From: Nissolia schottii
Lineage: Eukaryota > Streptophyta > Magnoliopsida > Fabales > Fabaceae
Length of the DNA: 64,000 nucleotides
Assembly: GCA_003254905.1 (NCBI GenBank)
Contig: QANU01094673.1
Span: 27,296-91,295, forward strand
Direction: 5' to 3'
Both the position numbers and the translations under genes were made by a program. The notes beneath the pieces are model-generated. The model was not told the origin of the DNA. It was given only the letters and a program-made list of their open reading frames with translations, and searched no databases. Each line of letters starts with the position of its first letter. Positions within the stretch are counted from its first letter, which is position 1. Of this stretch, positions 23,274-34,800 are shown piece after piece.

Positions 23274-24200
23274 TGTATGTATGAATTTCACCTAAATAGT
23301 TATAAATTTTCATAGAGGAGGCCCCACCGTGAAATAACAAAATTTCATACATCTTTTTTAGTTGCAAAGAAAATATTTGTCAAAATTATAAAGCAAAATA
23401 CTCACAGTTAAAAAATTAATATTAGGGTTCCAAACAAAATGGTAATATTTTTACAATTTAAAACACCAAATAAATAATTTAAAACCTAATGATAGTATAA
23501 GTAAAGTTAAATATTAACGCCTCATACAAGAAATTTCAGTGTTTACAATAGTGTTAAAGTTAAAAATGGTGACAAAATATGGTGCACTGACGTTGTACTA
23601 GTAGAAGCTTTAGTTCTATTGGGTTCTATCCTTATTATTGGCCATGGTGGAATTTGAAATGTCCCCACTAGAGCCACTCTCCACCCTCTACGTCTCTTTG
23701 CCCCTTTTTACATAAAAACCATAAGATAAAGTCATAGAGAAGCAGTAGTAGTAGTAATAGTGTATAAAATACCTAATAACGTGGGAAGACTTATGGATTA
23801 CAACCCAGAAAGTGTTGATACTTTTAGAGTAAGTGAATAAGAGATTGTCATGGACATCTAGTTGCTTTTCCAAACAAAATTGATGCCAACCTTGGCCAAA
23901 GACATATTGCCTAGTTCCTAGTTCCTGGAGACTTTATCAACCTCCAAGACATTGTTTCTTCTTTGAACCAAACCATAACAAATTCAGTTTCAGATGTAAA
24001 GTTTGCATTTGAGAATTTTCCTGGAACATACCACGCAAAAAAAATTATAATTAGCATGAAACTGATGAAATGTGAATATGGGTTACTTTCATCTAAAATT
24101 ACTTATATTAGATACCAAAGCCTGCTTTTGAAATGTTTGGGCATATGTTAGTTGAATCTAGAAAAAGTTAGCCCCAATCCAAGGGACACCATTCAAGCTA
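23274..24200. other. Intergenic DNA, no gene recognised
   Basis: AT-rich sequence; nothing supported on either strand. Confidence 0.4.
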
Positions 24201-24904
24201 GGATAAGGATTGAATGCAGCTAACAAGGACTCATCAGATTCGTTAATGAGCCTAATTCTGTCGAAGAGGAGTCAACACCACTTAGGTCTACGATTTTTAT
24301 AGTATCTATAGATCAGGACATGACAGTTGGATGCAATGTGACCTTTCTTCTTACATGTATAACATTCTATAGTGGGACATTCAGGAAGGAGATGCCCTGA
24401 TCGATGACAATGGTAACAAGATTTTCCCATGTTTTCAATAGTTGCAAAGGCCATATCTATCATCAGTTTAAGGAGATCCAAACGAGTTTCTTCAGACTTA
24501 AGACGAGGACAGATATTGATATGGAAAGATGCTCAAATAGGTTCATAATCATTCGTTAGAGTCATCCGAAATTGAATAAGTCTAGTGTGATTACAATACT
24601 CCTCATATCGTTTAGCATCACTAGTATGCTTCATGGATGGCTCATATGATGTCAAGCAATCCCAATTAGCTTCCATTTTAGCTAAAACTTCATAAACAAC
24701 TTGTCTAGGTCCTTCTTTTTTACTATAGATTTCCTTCAACAGTTGATATTGATGAGATAAATCAAAAATAGTGTAATGATTTTTCAAATGTGATTCCATA
24801 CCTCATTAGAAGTGTCAAAGCGACCAAATGGAAGATGAATGCTAGGTGTGGAGGTAGTGCGAAACCAAGTGACAACTTGGTGATTCTTGCTATCATATTA
24901 TGAA

Positions 24905-25395
24905 AAAAATGATGTTTATAAATTCCCAATTCCCAATTCCCAAAATTTAGGGTTCATTGCATTTGGGAAAAATTTAAATAAACAAATAAATAATATAATT
25001 TTTTAGGATAATCATAAATTCCATAACCAGATGCTCTAATACCACATGTCGTGTGATTTTCCAATTAATCAATTCATGGAAACAACGACCTTGAAATTTA
25101 TGATTATCACAATGTATATAAGATTAAGAACGAGAGGCACATACCAGGATACATATTGTTATCGGACGGAATAATTCTTTTCCCCTCTCTTCCTTTAATC
25201 CTTTCAACCTCGGATTACTAACGCCATCTTATTTGTAAGGGAGAGGGGAGGGTCGGTTTTACTAAAATACCCCCTACTAACTCTATCATATCTTATAGAA
25301 TCAATTGCCATCATCTTGATTCCTTTTAATTAGAGTTAGTATCACTATAAGTTACATGAATCAAATCTTTATGAGATTATGAGATAATCTTACAC
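24905..25395 (-). mobile_element. LTR-element fragment inserted in the copia gag fossil
   Basis: About 490 bases split the gag-like sequence. Near 25030-25045 the minus strand reads TGGTATTAGAGCATC, a copia-type primer-binding site, preceded by LTR-like sequence at about 25060-25395. It is a broken fragment, younger than its host fossil. Confidence 0.5.
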
Positions 25396-25619
25396 ATTCT
25401 TCTAATTCATAAGCAAAGGTTGCATCAGTACCATCTTCATATTTGATAGGACACACAATGTCACCAGGCACAAATCGCCAAATTTTGGGACCTTTAAGAA
25501 CCTATGCATTGCTTCAACCCAATGATTATAGTTAGAACTATTGAGGATAATAGAGATAAGGTGAGCAATATCTAATTTATCCATAATAATAGACAAATAC
25601 AATAGCCAAGAAAAAAAAT

Positions 25620-25829
25620 GGTTAATTAAGTTTTTAGTCCCTATAATATGAAAAAGTTTGGTTTTAGTCCCTCATGATAAGTTTTAGTCCTTGTAAAATG
25701 TGAAAATTTGATTTTGGTCCCTGTGGATGGTTGGTGATGGACGGTGATGTAGAAATGGTCCCTGATGACTGGTTACGAAGGACTAAAACCAAACTTTTTC
25801 ATATTACAGGGACTAAAAACTTAATTAAC
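25620..25829. mobile_element. MULE-type MITE with ~50-bp terminal inverted repeats
   Basis: The left end GGTTAATTAAGTTTTTAGTC is repeated as its reverse complement at the right end (GACTAAAAACTTAATTAACC). Arm identity is high over about 50 bases, including GAAAAAGTTTGGTTTTAGTC. It lies next to the start of the copia gag relic. Confidence 0.85.
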
Positions 25830-26835
25830 CCCAAAAAAAAACTACACTTTTAAAGTACAATTAGTAAAAATGGAAAAAAAAATGGAATTATCTCACTGAA
25901 AACCTTGGGAAGGTGTATCAAATTGCCACATCAACATTGTCAAATCAATAGTGCCATATTAGCATGAGTAAGCCATGTCAGTAGCAACAACTCTACCTTA
26001 GCATCACGGTCAATGTGAGCAGAGGTAAAGTCAACACGAGCAAGGCAGTTGGACAAGGATCTAGGCATATAGGTTTGGGCTTCTATCTCTTTTGTATGTG
26101 TGTGTATGTGTTTAGGCTTTCAGGTTTTAAAGGATTTGGGTAAGGTTTTAAAAAGGTTTAGACTGTAAGGATACAGAGCAGGTTGGTATACGTGGGCTGA
26201 GGTAGGTGCAGGTCATGGGTTAGGCGCAGGTTGCAGGGTGGGTCAGGCTAAGGTGGTGGTGTTGGTGTAGGGCACTGGTCAAACACGGGTATGGTTGCAG
26301 GTCAGGCTAGGCTACGGGTTACGAGGGACGCATGTCTCAGAATCGACAGGATGCATGCCGGAGCTGGAAATTGTAGGACTGGGAGGCGCGTGAAAACACG
26401 CCCAGTAACTTCAATGAGTGCACGGCGGTGCATGCGGTGTCAGCTCGCCATGAAATTTTGTCGGCAACGTTAGTAGAGGACTGCGAGCACGATGGTGCAT
26501 GCTGTGTAAGAAACGAAGCAAGGGAAAGTAAGGCAACAGAGGAGGCAAAGGAGGGTTATAAGAGAAAGGAGGAAAGGCTCTTTGATACCTTGTTACAAAT
26601 ATAAACTGAAAATAAAGCAGAGACAGAGATATGAGGAGAATGGTGTATGTACTGAATAATCTGAGAGTGTCAAATGCAGGAAAAGCTATGGCTATTTATA
26701 GCCTTATTACAAATATTCCTAAGATGAAGAATTAATGAAAAGAATCAATACATATATGTACAAATCAATTATGAAACAAATCAAATATTCTATGAATCAA
26801 ATCAAATATTTGCATATTTGATAAATATGTTAACA

Positions 26836-27548
26836 TCTTCAATTAACTTAGTGTCAAAAACTGACTTTGACTTTGACTTCTGTGTAAAAATCTAGTCCAC
26901 TGATGCTGCTAGCAGAGATCATGGAGAGATATGAGGTCATGGCGGGAACTAGTATAAACCACAACCATACTTAAATTCTGTAATTTGTAAATTATTGATC
27001 TCATTTTAATATTTTTTTATATTTCTACCACAAAATTCCTCTGAGTCTATCTTGTTGTCGCTTTATTTGTGTTTCAATAATTGTTGCGAGTTGTTAGTTC
27101 TAAGGAACAAAGATGGAATGGGAGAATATTGGGGTTGGTGGCGTGGATAAAGGGAAATTGATCCTCTCATACCATTGTTGTATATTAGATGATTATGTTT
27201 GATCTCATACCATCAACTTTTTAATAATTTATATCATGTACAAGTATCACAATCTTAATTAATGATTAGATATCAAACATGACATGTCATGTGAGAAAAT
27301 GACATGGGAAGATCCATTTCTATTGATAAAGAGATGCATAAATATGGTAGTAAGCATGGAAGGAAAAGAACGGGAGATTGAAATTTTGAATTTTTTTTAT
27401 TTGTTTTCAGGTTAATTTTGGCATTTTAAAAATTATTTTGGAATTAGGAAGGTGAGTGACTATTTGCAAACCATAAGAGAGCAAATGTAATATTGATCAA
27501 TTAAAAGAGAGGTTTGTGTAACTATCCTTTTCATAAAGGAAAAGGAGA
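26836..27548. other. Intergenic DNA, no gene recognised
   Basis: Nothing supported beyond AT-rich sequence. Confidence 0.4.
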
Positions 27549-28086
27549 AATGCTCATTTTGATCCTTAAAAGTGTAAGTCTGAGTCACTTTGGTTCTTGA
27601 AATTTAAAATATGACTTTTTAATCATTAAAATTTAAAATATGACTTTTTAATCCTTGAAATTGTAAGTTACACGTCAAATTAGTCTCTCAATTCATTATC
27701 ATTATTGTATTGTCATGTTTTCACTAATTTTTTGCATTAAATGAGAATGTGATAACAATAGAGACTGTGTGACAACACTAAAAGCTGAAAATATGACTGT
27801 TAGCTACAAATCTTAGTTGTTATTGCAACTTTATTTACTACTATAACTACATTGACAACATCATTTGTAGTTTCAAGTGCAACTACAACTCATTTGTAGT
27901 CTTTATTGTGGTTATTGTCCCTTTAATATGATAAATCAACGAAAATGTGATAATACAATAATGATGAACTGAGGGACTAATTTGACCTACAACTTACAAT
28001 TTCAAGTATTGAAAAGTTAAATTTTGAATTTCAAGGATCAAAGTTACTTAAGCTTACATTTTCAGGGACTAAAATGAGCATTACCC
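27549..28086. mobile_element. MITE with ~150-bp terminal inverted repeats
   Basis: AATGCTCATTTTGATCCTTA at left mirrors GGGACTAAAATGAGCATT at right. Homology extends inward through GAAATTTAAAATATGAC, AATTTGACCTAC and CATTATCATTATTGTATT-type words. No ORF. Confidence 0.8.
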
Positions 28087-29230
28087 GAAAGGAAAATGCT
28101 CTTTGAACATGTAAAAAGGTGTTTACACTTTGTCACTCTTCTCATAGCATATCTTGGGGGCTCACTTCTTACAAGGTAGGTCACATGATGTATCATGAGG
28201 GAGTGACAAGATGTAGATGCGTTTTTGTATGTTTAAATAACAAAAATGTTTTATAAATAAGTTTTGCCCTATTTAAAAGTCTCTTAGTCTATTTAAGAAT
28301 AAGTTTTTTTTTACCTATTTTTAAATGTATTTTTTTAAGTAGGTATTAAAGTAAGTTTTTAGATCGAACCAAATTTCTAAAAATGTTAGGTGATATCTTA
28401 CATAAAATCTATTCTAAGTAACAAATTCAGGCTCAGGCCACTTAATTATAATGCCAAGATAGACCTGTTTAAGTCAAAGACTAGCCTAATGTGCTTTCAC
28501 CCCTTGAAGGTAAGTGTATTGTTTTGGAATTTAAAATTATTTGGAAACGAGGTGAGTGGAACTTGCAAAGAAGAGCGTGTAAAGCTCGACATATGTTTGC
28601 ATGAGAAAATCAAGCCGTTGATATAATGTGTTTTACTTTTTGTTTTTCAAACCTTGAACATCCACCATTTGATTGTTTTTCTTGCACATATGTGTGAATA
28701 GTTATCATGCCATTTGGCGTCGCTCCTACGTAATATTTAGCGATATTATGTGTACACTAAATATTGTAATAACGTACATGCATTACTCTTTTAAATGTGC
28801 ACTGACCCACTATTAATAAAATAATTATTTTTCACGTATCCACTAATTATGAGTATTTTTACATATAATACTACGTTAGTTACACGTTGACACTCATTTT
28901 ATTGTACAAATAGACTTTTTCAATTACAAATGTTTTGATACAAGGAGTGAAAACAAAAGTTCTCCAAAAAATAAATTAAAAAATGAGAAAGAATCAGAAA
29001 TACATATATGGAGCCGACCATCTTATAAAGAGCTATCAGTTTACAGCAAAGCTGTGCGTAAACAGCGAACAACCGTTAAAAATATCTACATTGATATATG
29101 TCACAGAGTTGTTCACTACAATTAAAATGGCATAGCGTGCAGCAGTCTGAATTATGCAGCAAACTGTTTCTACCTTAAGCAGCAGAAAACTTGCTTCAGG
29201 AACTTCAATACACAGATAGATCTGGTATAT
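28087..29230. other. Intergenic DNA and likely 3' UTR of the DUF1218 gene
   Basis: No gene recognised. Sequence near 29030-29231 is probably the minus-strand 3' UTR of the DUF1218 gene. Confidence 0.4.
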
Positions 29231-29231
29231 C

Positions 29232-32200
29232 TCAATCATCAGCATCTGAGTAAGCTTTATCGTATTCAACCTTATCACCGGCTACTTGTTCGTCAAGGAA
29301 ATCTTCACGAGCATTGCCTGCTAACATTAGGGAAATCAACCAAAGGAGAGACGAGTCGAGCGATAAGAAGGCGCCGCCTCCAAAGAGACCCGTTTTAGCG
29401 GTAGGGCATGCATAGTTGGCATCACCGTGCACGTTGCGTTTCAGGTGAAGCTGTTCAGTGATTGTTGGCCATAACAGCAGAGTTGCGGCCAATCCAGTAG
29501 TAAACCTAAGGTAATGAAAATAATAAAAGACATAAGAAACTAAAACAAGAAGTAAAATTAATTGAAACAACAAGTTGGTAGGCTCCAATAGAAGGGAGCC
29601 TTTCCTGTGCACACTCACGGAGTAAAAGTAGTTCCATGCATCAGGCGTGCCAAATGATGCCTCCAAACAAAATTCCATTTTGTCCCCCCTACCTATCAAT
29701 TTTGTTCGTTATGTTTCATATTACTATCAAATCGGTTCTTTCACAGTAGACGTGGCGCTGACGCGACAAACTAAATTCGTCGTCATTTGAAATTTATAGG
29801 ATCAAATCGATATTGAAAAACTTAGAAGTCAAATTAATAAATCAATTAAAGATACGAGATAAAAGGTAATATAGCCTAATTATAAAATAATATTGAATCG
29901 GTCACAAAACCAAATAGGTATAGTTTGTAAAAATTAAAGAGACACTCATTTATGCGGAGAAGGAAAAAGAATATTGACGAAAAAAGATATTGCATAACAC
30001 AATGTAGCTGGAGAAATACTTATTATATCTCCTTGAGGATGAAAGAATGACTCATGTAACTCCTGAAAATTTAATCATAAGAATTGGGGGGGGGGGGNAT
30101 TAACAACGGGCTACAATGCCCATGCATATAATATTGGTGCTTGAATATATTATTATGCTTTGTTTGGACGCGGCAAGAAATCTAGAGGAAGGAAAATGAG
30201 AGAAAGATAAAGAAAAAGAAAAGAAAATGGTTTTCTCTTCTATTCTTAAGACTTTTATGGTTATTAATTTTTTTATGAAGAAAGATATTAATATAGGCTT
30301 CATTGTAATTTTACTATAAAATTCCTCTTTTCTCAATTTCTTTCCCCGTGTCATGGAAGAAAAATATATCATTTTTAGGCAAAATTCTTTGTCAATTATC
30401 TTTTATATTCAAATAATCATTTTGACTCGTACTTTTAAAATGTTCAATTTAATCTTATATTTAATAAAATGGATCTGTTTCAATATTTTTAACATTTAAC
30501 CTTATTTGAAGAATATTATTAATCACATTTAAAAAATGTAATAAAATAAAATAAAATATCTAACAAATTGAACTATTTTAAAAGAATGAGCGAAACTAAT
30601 TATTTTAATATAAACCGAGGACTAAAAAGAGATTTTGACCTATCATTTTTCATTCTTTTCTCTCCTTCTCTTTCATCTACTATTCTCTAAATCCAAAGAA
30701 TTATATAACGCAAATGCAATATAACATCAGTGGTCAGTACCAAAAAAATTGGGAAAAATAATAGAAAACTAAGTAAATAGAAATCAACAACACGCATCAA
30801 AAGGACTCACATTGAAACCTATTAAAGAACAATCACCATAGAACAACTTTATCTGACGGACGCAAGAGGTTGAGAGTCATAATGAATTAATTTGCTCATC
30901 TCGTGTATGAAATGCAATGCTTATTATGATTCTTATTCTTTAACACAGTTTAAAATCCCAGAAGAAGGTATGTGCTATGACATGCAACAATGTATAAATG
31001 AAAATGAATCTATAACTCATTGTGTCCAAATATATTACGTGATTTGCCACATGAGTGCATTCTTAAATAAATCCCACAAATCATTGTTTAGGATTCCACA
31101 GAAAGTGACCTTTGTAAGATGATAGATCATTCACCTTCTTGTTTTCAGCAAAAACACCCAAAAGGAAAGACAAAAGCCCAAAGACTGAGATGATCATACC
31201 CATTTGATTCGCCGTGGCAGCCATACCGCCCTGCAGGCGAAGGAGGAAATAATTAAAAATTCGAAATTAAAATCAATTAATATAACAAAAGTCAAAATTC
31301 AAAATAATTAAAAATTGGTTTGAGGAGAGACATTACGTGCCTGGTATGAGTTGAAGATAGGGAGGGGGAGGAAGAGGGGGGAAAAAAAAAAAAAGAAAGC
31401 TTCTTTCTCGCTTCTTTGCTCTTCCTCGCTTCTTTCTCTCTCTCTCTCTTGGTCTTAATAGTTTTTCTTTGTTGTGGTGACACATGCATAAAATGGATGT
31501 AACTAAGCGAGGAATTCGGGTGTGTCAACCCATATTTAGGGTGGTAGCTATGGCTATTGATTCGACAAGAGACTCAATAGTCAATCGTCAACAAGCCTTG
31601 AATTGACCGTGTGAATAGGTGGAAGATTTTTACCATTTTATTTTTGCAATCCTTAAAACTAGATTATTTTGTAGGGTTAAATATGTTTTTACCGTTACAT
31701 AAATTTTAAATTTTGTATTTTACATGTTATAACTTTTTTTTTTGGGTTAAAAATCGTTTTGTATAAAAAAAATTGTAAAGTTTAGTCTATATTATCATGT
31801 TCAGCCGTTAACTGTTGATAATTAATTTGGTCACGTGACGAAGGTGGCCATGTGGCACTAGATGAGGTCATTTCGCTAACAGCGGTTGGGGCGGAGGCTA
31901 ACGGAGTTGTAGCGGAGAAGAAGTAGAAGACAACACGTGTACACTTACATCAGCGCGAGAGTAAACACATGAAACAATGGTTAGGTTAATTGTGTCATGT
32001 ACGTGGCATGTGACCTGCCACATGACAAAAAATAATTTATGAGGGATGATTTTTTTTAAAAATTATGAAACACAAAACACATAATTCAAAATTTATGAAG
32101 GAGAAAAAAACATATTTAAGCTCTTTTTATCTAGTAAAACTAGAGATTTCAGAAGGAGAAAAAAAATTAATACATATTTGGAAGAACTGCGACTAAATTT

Positions 32201-34800
32201 GTGGCTTGTTTCTAGGATATGTTTGGCATTGTATAAGGCATTAGAGAATAAGTTGATACAGTAACTAATGACTTTCTAAGCTATTTGGTGCAACTAGCGT
32301 ATTATATAAGTGTTTCCATCATGATCTCCTTATACTCAAAACAATGTATAAATTAACTTGCCTAAGAAGGCATGATAAGATCTAGTTAACTTTTGACATA
32401 TAAAGTCTTTTTCAGTCATTTTATTTTGTAAATATAATAAATAATATAAATATTATATAATTAATAAAAATTAATCTAAATAATATATATATATATATAA
32501 TGAATACAAATTAGATAACTAACTAATTAATTAAATTATAATAGTATTTATAAATAAGTATCTATTTTAAATAAATTATTTAATATATATAAAAATAAGT
32601 ATTTAGTAATAAAAGCATTAATTAATTATTACAATTAATTTATAAATACTTAATACATATATCATTATACGTAAATTTTTTTAATAATGACATCTAATAA
32701 AATATAAATTATTGGTTTATAAATTAAAAGTATAAATGGTAAAAATTACTAAATATTCAAAATAAAATATAATAAATAAATTTTATATTTTATATTTTTA
32801 AAATTAATAAATTTAATATTTTGTAATTATTTTACTTTTGAATAAGTATTTTCATATAGTTAAAATTGTTAAGAATAAATTAGTACATTAGATTTATCTC
32901 ACATTGATTTACTTTGATACTCATCGTTATTTCAGATTATGTTTTTAGTCTATTTATAGGCGCATCTCAACGTATCAAGTCACAATATTCAGTAATATCA
33001 ATACTTTATTCTAAGCTTTATTTTCTATGTTATTGTCATTCTCATTCCCCTTTATCTCTTATCTCAAGTTTATCTCTTATCTCAAGATGGAACTTCACAT
33101 GATAGCAGAGCCATGGTATCCTCCTTCAGTCATACACTTGATTCCGCTGCTCTGAGTTCTTCAAACTTTTCACCTTTTCCTTTCTTGCAAAATCATTTTC
33201 CATACATTACTAGCACTATATCTCATAACTTCTCATCAATCTTGTTCTTTGTGCTATTTTCCGTTCCGAGTTAGGAGCTTTGTTCATTGCCATGTATGAT
33301 TCACCCATTGTCATCTCCAGTTTATCACTGTTGTGACATCTGTTTGTCACAAAACCACCACCGTCGTATTCGCCTTCTCGGTTCGAGTAAGCCTAGAATT
33401 TTTGCCATAGCCCGTAGCTGGATGTACCCTCACGCGCCTCGCTTCTATTGCATTTTCCCAAGGTTTTTCGACATTGTAATTCCAATTTTGGGGTCCATTT
33501 CTCCCAATTCCACTCCAAAATTGTTGGTTCTGCTTAGCTCTCGATGTTGTCTTTGTTAATTCTGTCCAACACCCTAATGTTGCCTCCGTTTCCGTTGTTG
33601 CCTTTGTTTGTTCCGTCCGACTTTGCATTTTGAGTAGAATTCACGAAAAGGGGCTTGAAGATCAAAATTAACATTATTTGCTATTTGTGGCAAGCTTAAA
33701 GTTAGATGGACTTTAACTTGAGGGAGGGTGTTAAGAATAAATTAGTATATTAAATTTATCTCTAATTGATTTAATTTATTTAAACCATCATAAAACATAG
33801 TAGTTATCATTTCAAAAACTTTTAAAAAGAAAAAAAAATGCACATGGTTAAGAATCAACATATAACGAATCAACAAAAACGGACCCAAAATGCTTGTATA
33901 AAATATTCTTAGAGGAGGTTTCCCGAAAACAAGCTTTTTAACTTTACATTAAATTCTAAACAATTAAAAGATAAACCCTAAACAATTAAAAGCTAGTTTT
34001 CATTCTCATGCATTTTTACTCTCGCTTGAAGATCCAACAATGATACTCTCTTCTTCCCTTACTTTTCATCCATTCACAATCCAACAAACATGTGAAAGGT
34101 GTTCACAAAAAACTTAAAGAACAAAAAGACTATAAAATCTTAATGCATCAATTTAATAATTTTTTGAAGAGATATTCTAAATATACATATGAATCGTATA
34201 CAAATCAGCACCCAAAAGGAAAAATCATATAAAATTATCATATTATTATTGTTGTGGTTACTAAAGAAAGGTTTCCAACTTTAGCACGTCAAAAAAAATT
34301 TTGTTAAAAAAAAACTAACAGAAAAAAACTTTAGCAAGTAATTTTGTAGGTCAGTGAGTATTGAATTTCGAGAAACTTACAGAGCCAAGACGAAGTAGAA
34401 AGACAAGGTCGTGACTTTGAACAATGCTAAACATGGAACAGAGGTTTCATTCAGCGAACAGAATATATATCGAAATTAGACCCACCAAGGATGAGGCTAC
34501 TAAAAACCCGAAAGAGCAATATCCCAATGTGACAGTTAGATTAGCTGGGTAAATGCAAACCACAGCATCCTTCCCTTGTTTTGCGACTCCCATCGGAGGC
34601 TGAAATTAAATCAACCCAAAAGAATGTCAAATAATTGCATTATACAAAATGCGATTACCAATATCCAAAGTACAAGAAATCTGGGGCTACAAATACATAG
34701 TAAGAATTACCTTTTTATTTTCAGCAATAATCCCAAGTGCGAAGGAAATTAGACCAAGCATCAACACAATGGTGGACATCTTTGCTGTGGAAAGCCCCAT
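29232..34800 (-). CDS. DUF1218 multi-pass membrane protein, frame problem in exon 2
   Basis: Plant DUF1218 proteins (the family includes MWL-1 and MWL-2, linked to wall lignin) are small four-helix membrane proteins with a conserved CPTAKTGL motif. Exon 1 at 34711-34800 encodes 30 residues ending GIIAENKK, a signal-anchor-like helix. Exon 2 at 34381-34599 begins PPMGVAKQGKDAVVC and ends ALFKVTTLSFYFVLA. Exon 3 at 29232-29505 encodes FTTGLAATLLLWPTITEQ, CPTAKTGLFGGGAF, a last helix and an acidic tail. Exon 2 is 219 bases, and the phases of its neighbours need one length class more. Its two halves read in different frames between LVGLISIY and NETSVPCL. Either a small indel (biological or assembly) breaks it, or a 55-base stretch (GTCTAA...TTTAG) is removed as a tiny intron, dropping that loop. 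The last intron is about 4.9 kb and repeat-filled. Confidence 0.75.
30086..30098. repeat. Poly-G run ending in an ambiguous base
   Basis: Twelve G followed by N at 30098. The base count here is unreliable. Confidence 0.9.
30385..30645. mobile_element. Short MITE with inverted repeats in the DUF1218 intron
   Basis: Words CTTTTAAAATGTTCAATTT (left) and AAATTGAACTATTTTAAAAG (right, inverted) lie inside outer arms of the form AATAATCATTTTGACTCG / CGAAACTAATTATTT. Confidence 0.6.
31135..31224 (-). pseudogene. Orphan first exon of a second DUF1218 gene
   Basis: An ATG at 31224 opens 30 codons ending LLSFLLGVFAENKK, followed by the donor GTGAATG. The exon has the same length and splice position as exon 1 of the gene at 34711-34800, but the sequence is clearly diverged. 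It ends in phase 0, while the only downstream DUF1218 exon (29232-29505) needs phase 2, so the two cannot be joined directly. No matching exon 2 was found between them. It is likely the remains of a tandem DUF1218 duplicate. An unrecognised exon 2 remains possible. Confidence 0.65.
31677..32115. mobile_element. MULE-type MITE with terminal inverted repeats
   Basis: GGGTTAAATATGTTTTTACC at left against AAAAAACATATTTAAGCTC at right, with ATAAATTTTAAATTTTGT / CAAAATTTATGAAGG inside. It lies in the large DUF1218 intron. The GC-richer centre contains paired CACGTGACGAAGGTGGCCAT / TGGCATGTGACCTGCCA words. Confidence 0.75.
32868..33777 (+). mobile_element. Short Ty1/copia-type LTR fossil
   Basis: TGTTAAGAATAAATTAGTAC begins an LTR-like block (about 32868-33095). 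Then comes a decayed primer-binding-like GCAGAGCCATGG, a C/T-rich internal region without recognisable gag or pol, and a purine tract (TTGAGGGAGGG). After the tract the LTR start recurs (TGTTAAGAATAAATTAGTAT at 33728) for about 50 bases. It is broken and incomplete at its 3' side, and looks old. It sits in the DUF1218 intron. Confidence 0.7.

Larger units (their letters stand above)
24200..26835 (-). mobile_element. Ty1/copia LTR-retrotransposon fossil, LTR plus gag portion
   Basis: On the minus strand there is an LTR-like block (about 26600-26835, starting TGTTAACA), then a primer-binding-like GGTATCAAAGAGCC near 26576-26590. Next come a leader, gag-like protein (MDKLDIAHLI start near 25580) and a CCHC zinc knuckle (CYHCHRSGHLLPEC near 24400). 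Pol and the other LTR are not present. It is broken, with several breaks. It is also interrupted by a second LTR-element fragment (about 24905-25395) and a MITE (25620-25829). It looks old. Confidence 0.75.

Noticed and set aside
22686-23367. Long open frames crossing the N run
   Set aside because: They are produced by undefined bases and have no real sequence content.
29590-29699. Additional DUF1218 exon left of the large intron's end
   Set aside because: The frame is open and has a GTGAGTG donor-like word, but the translation (GTPDAWNYFYS) does not match the family and the phase does not fit.
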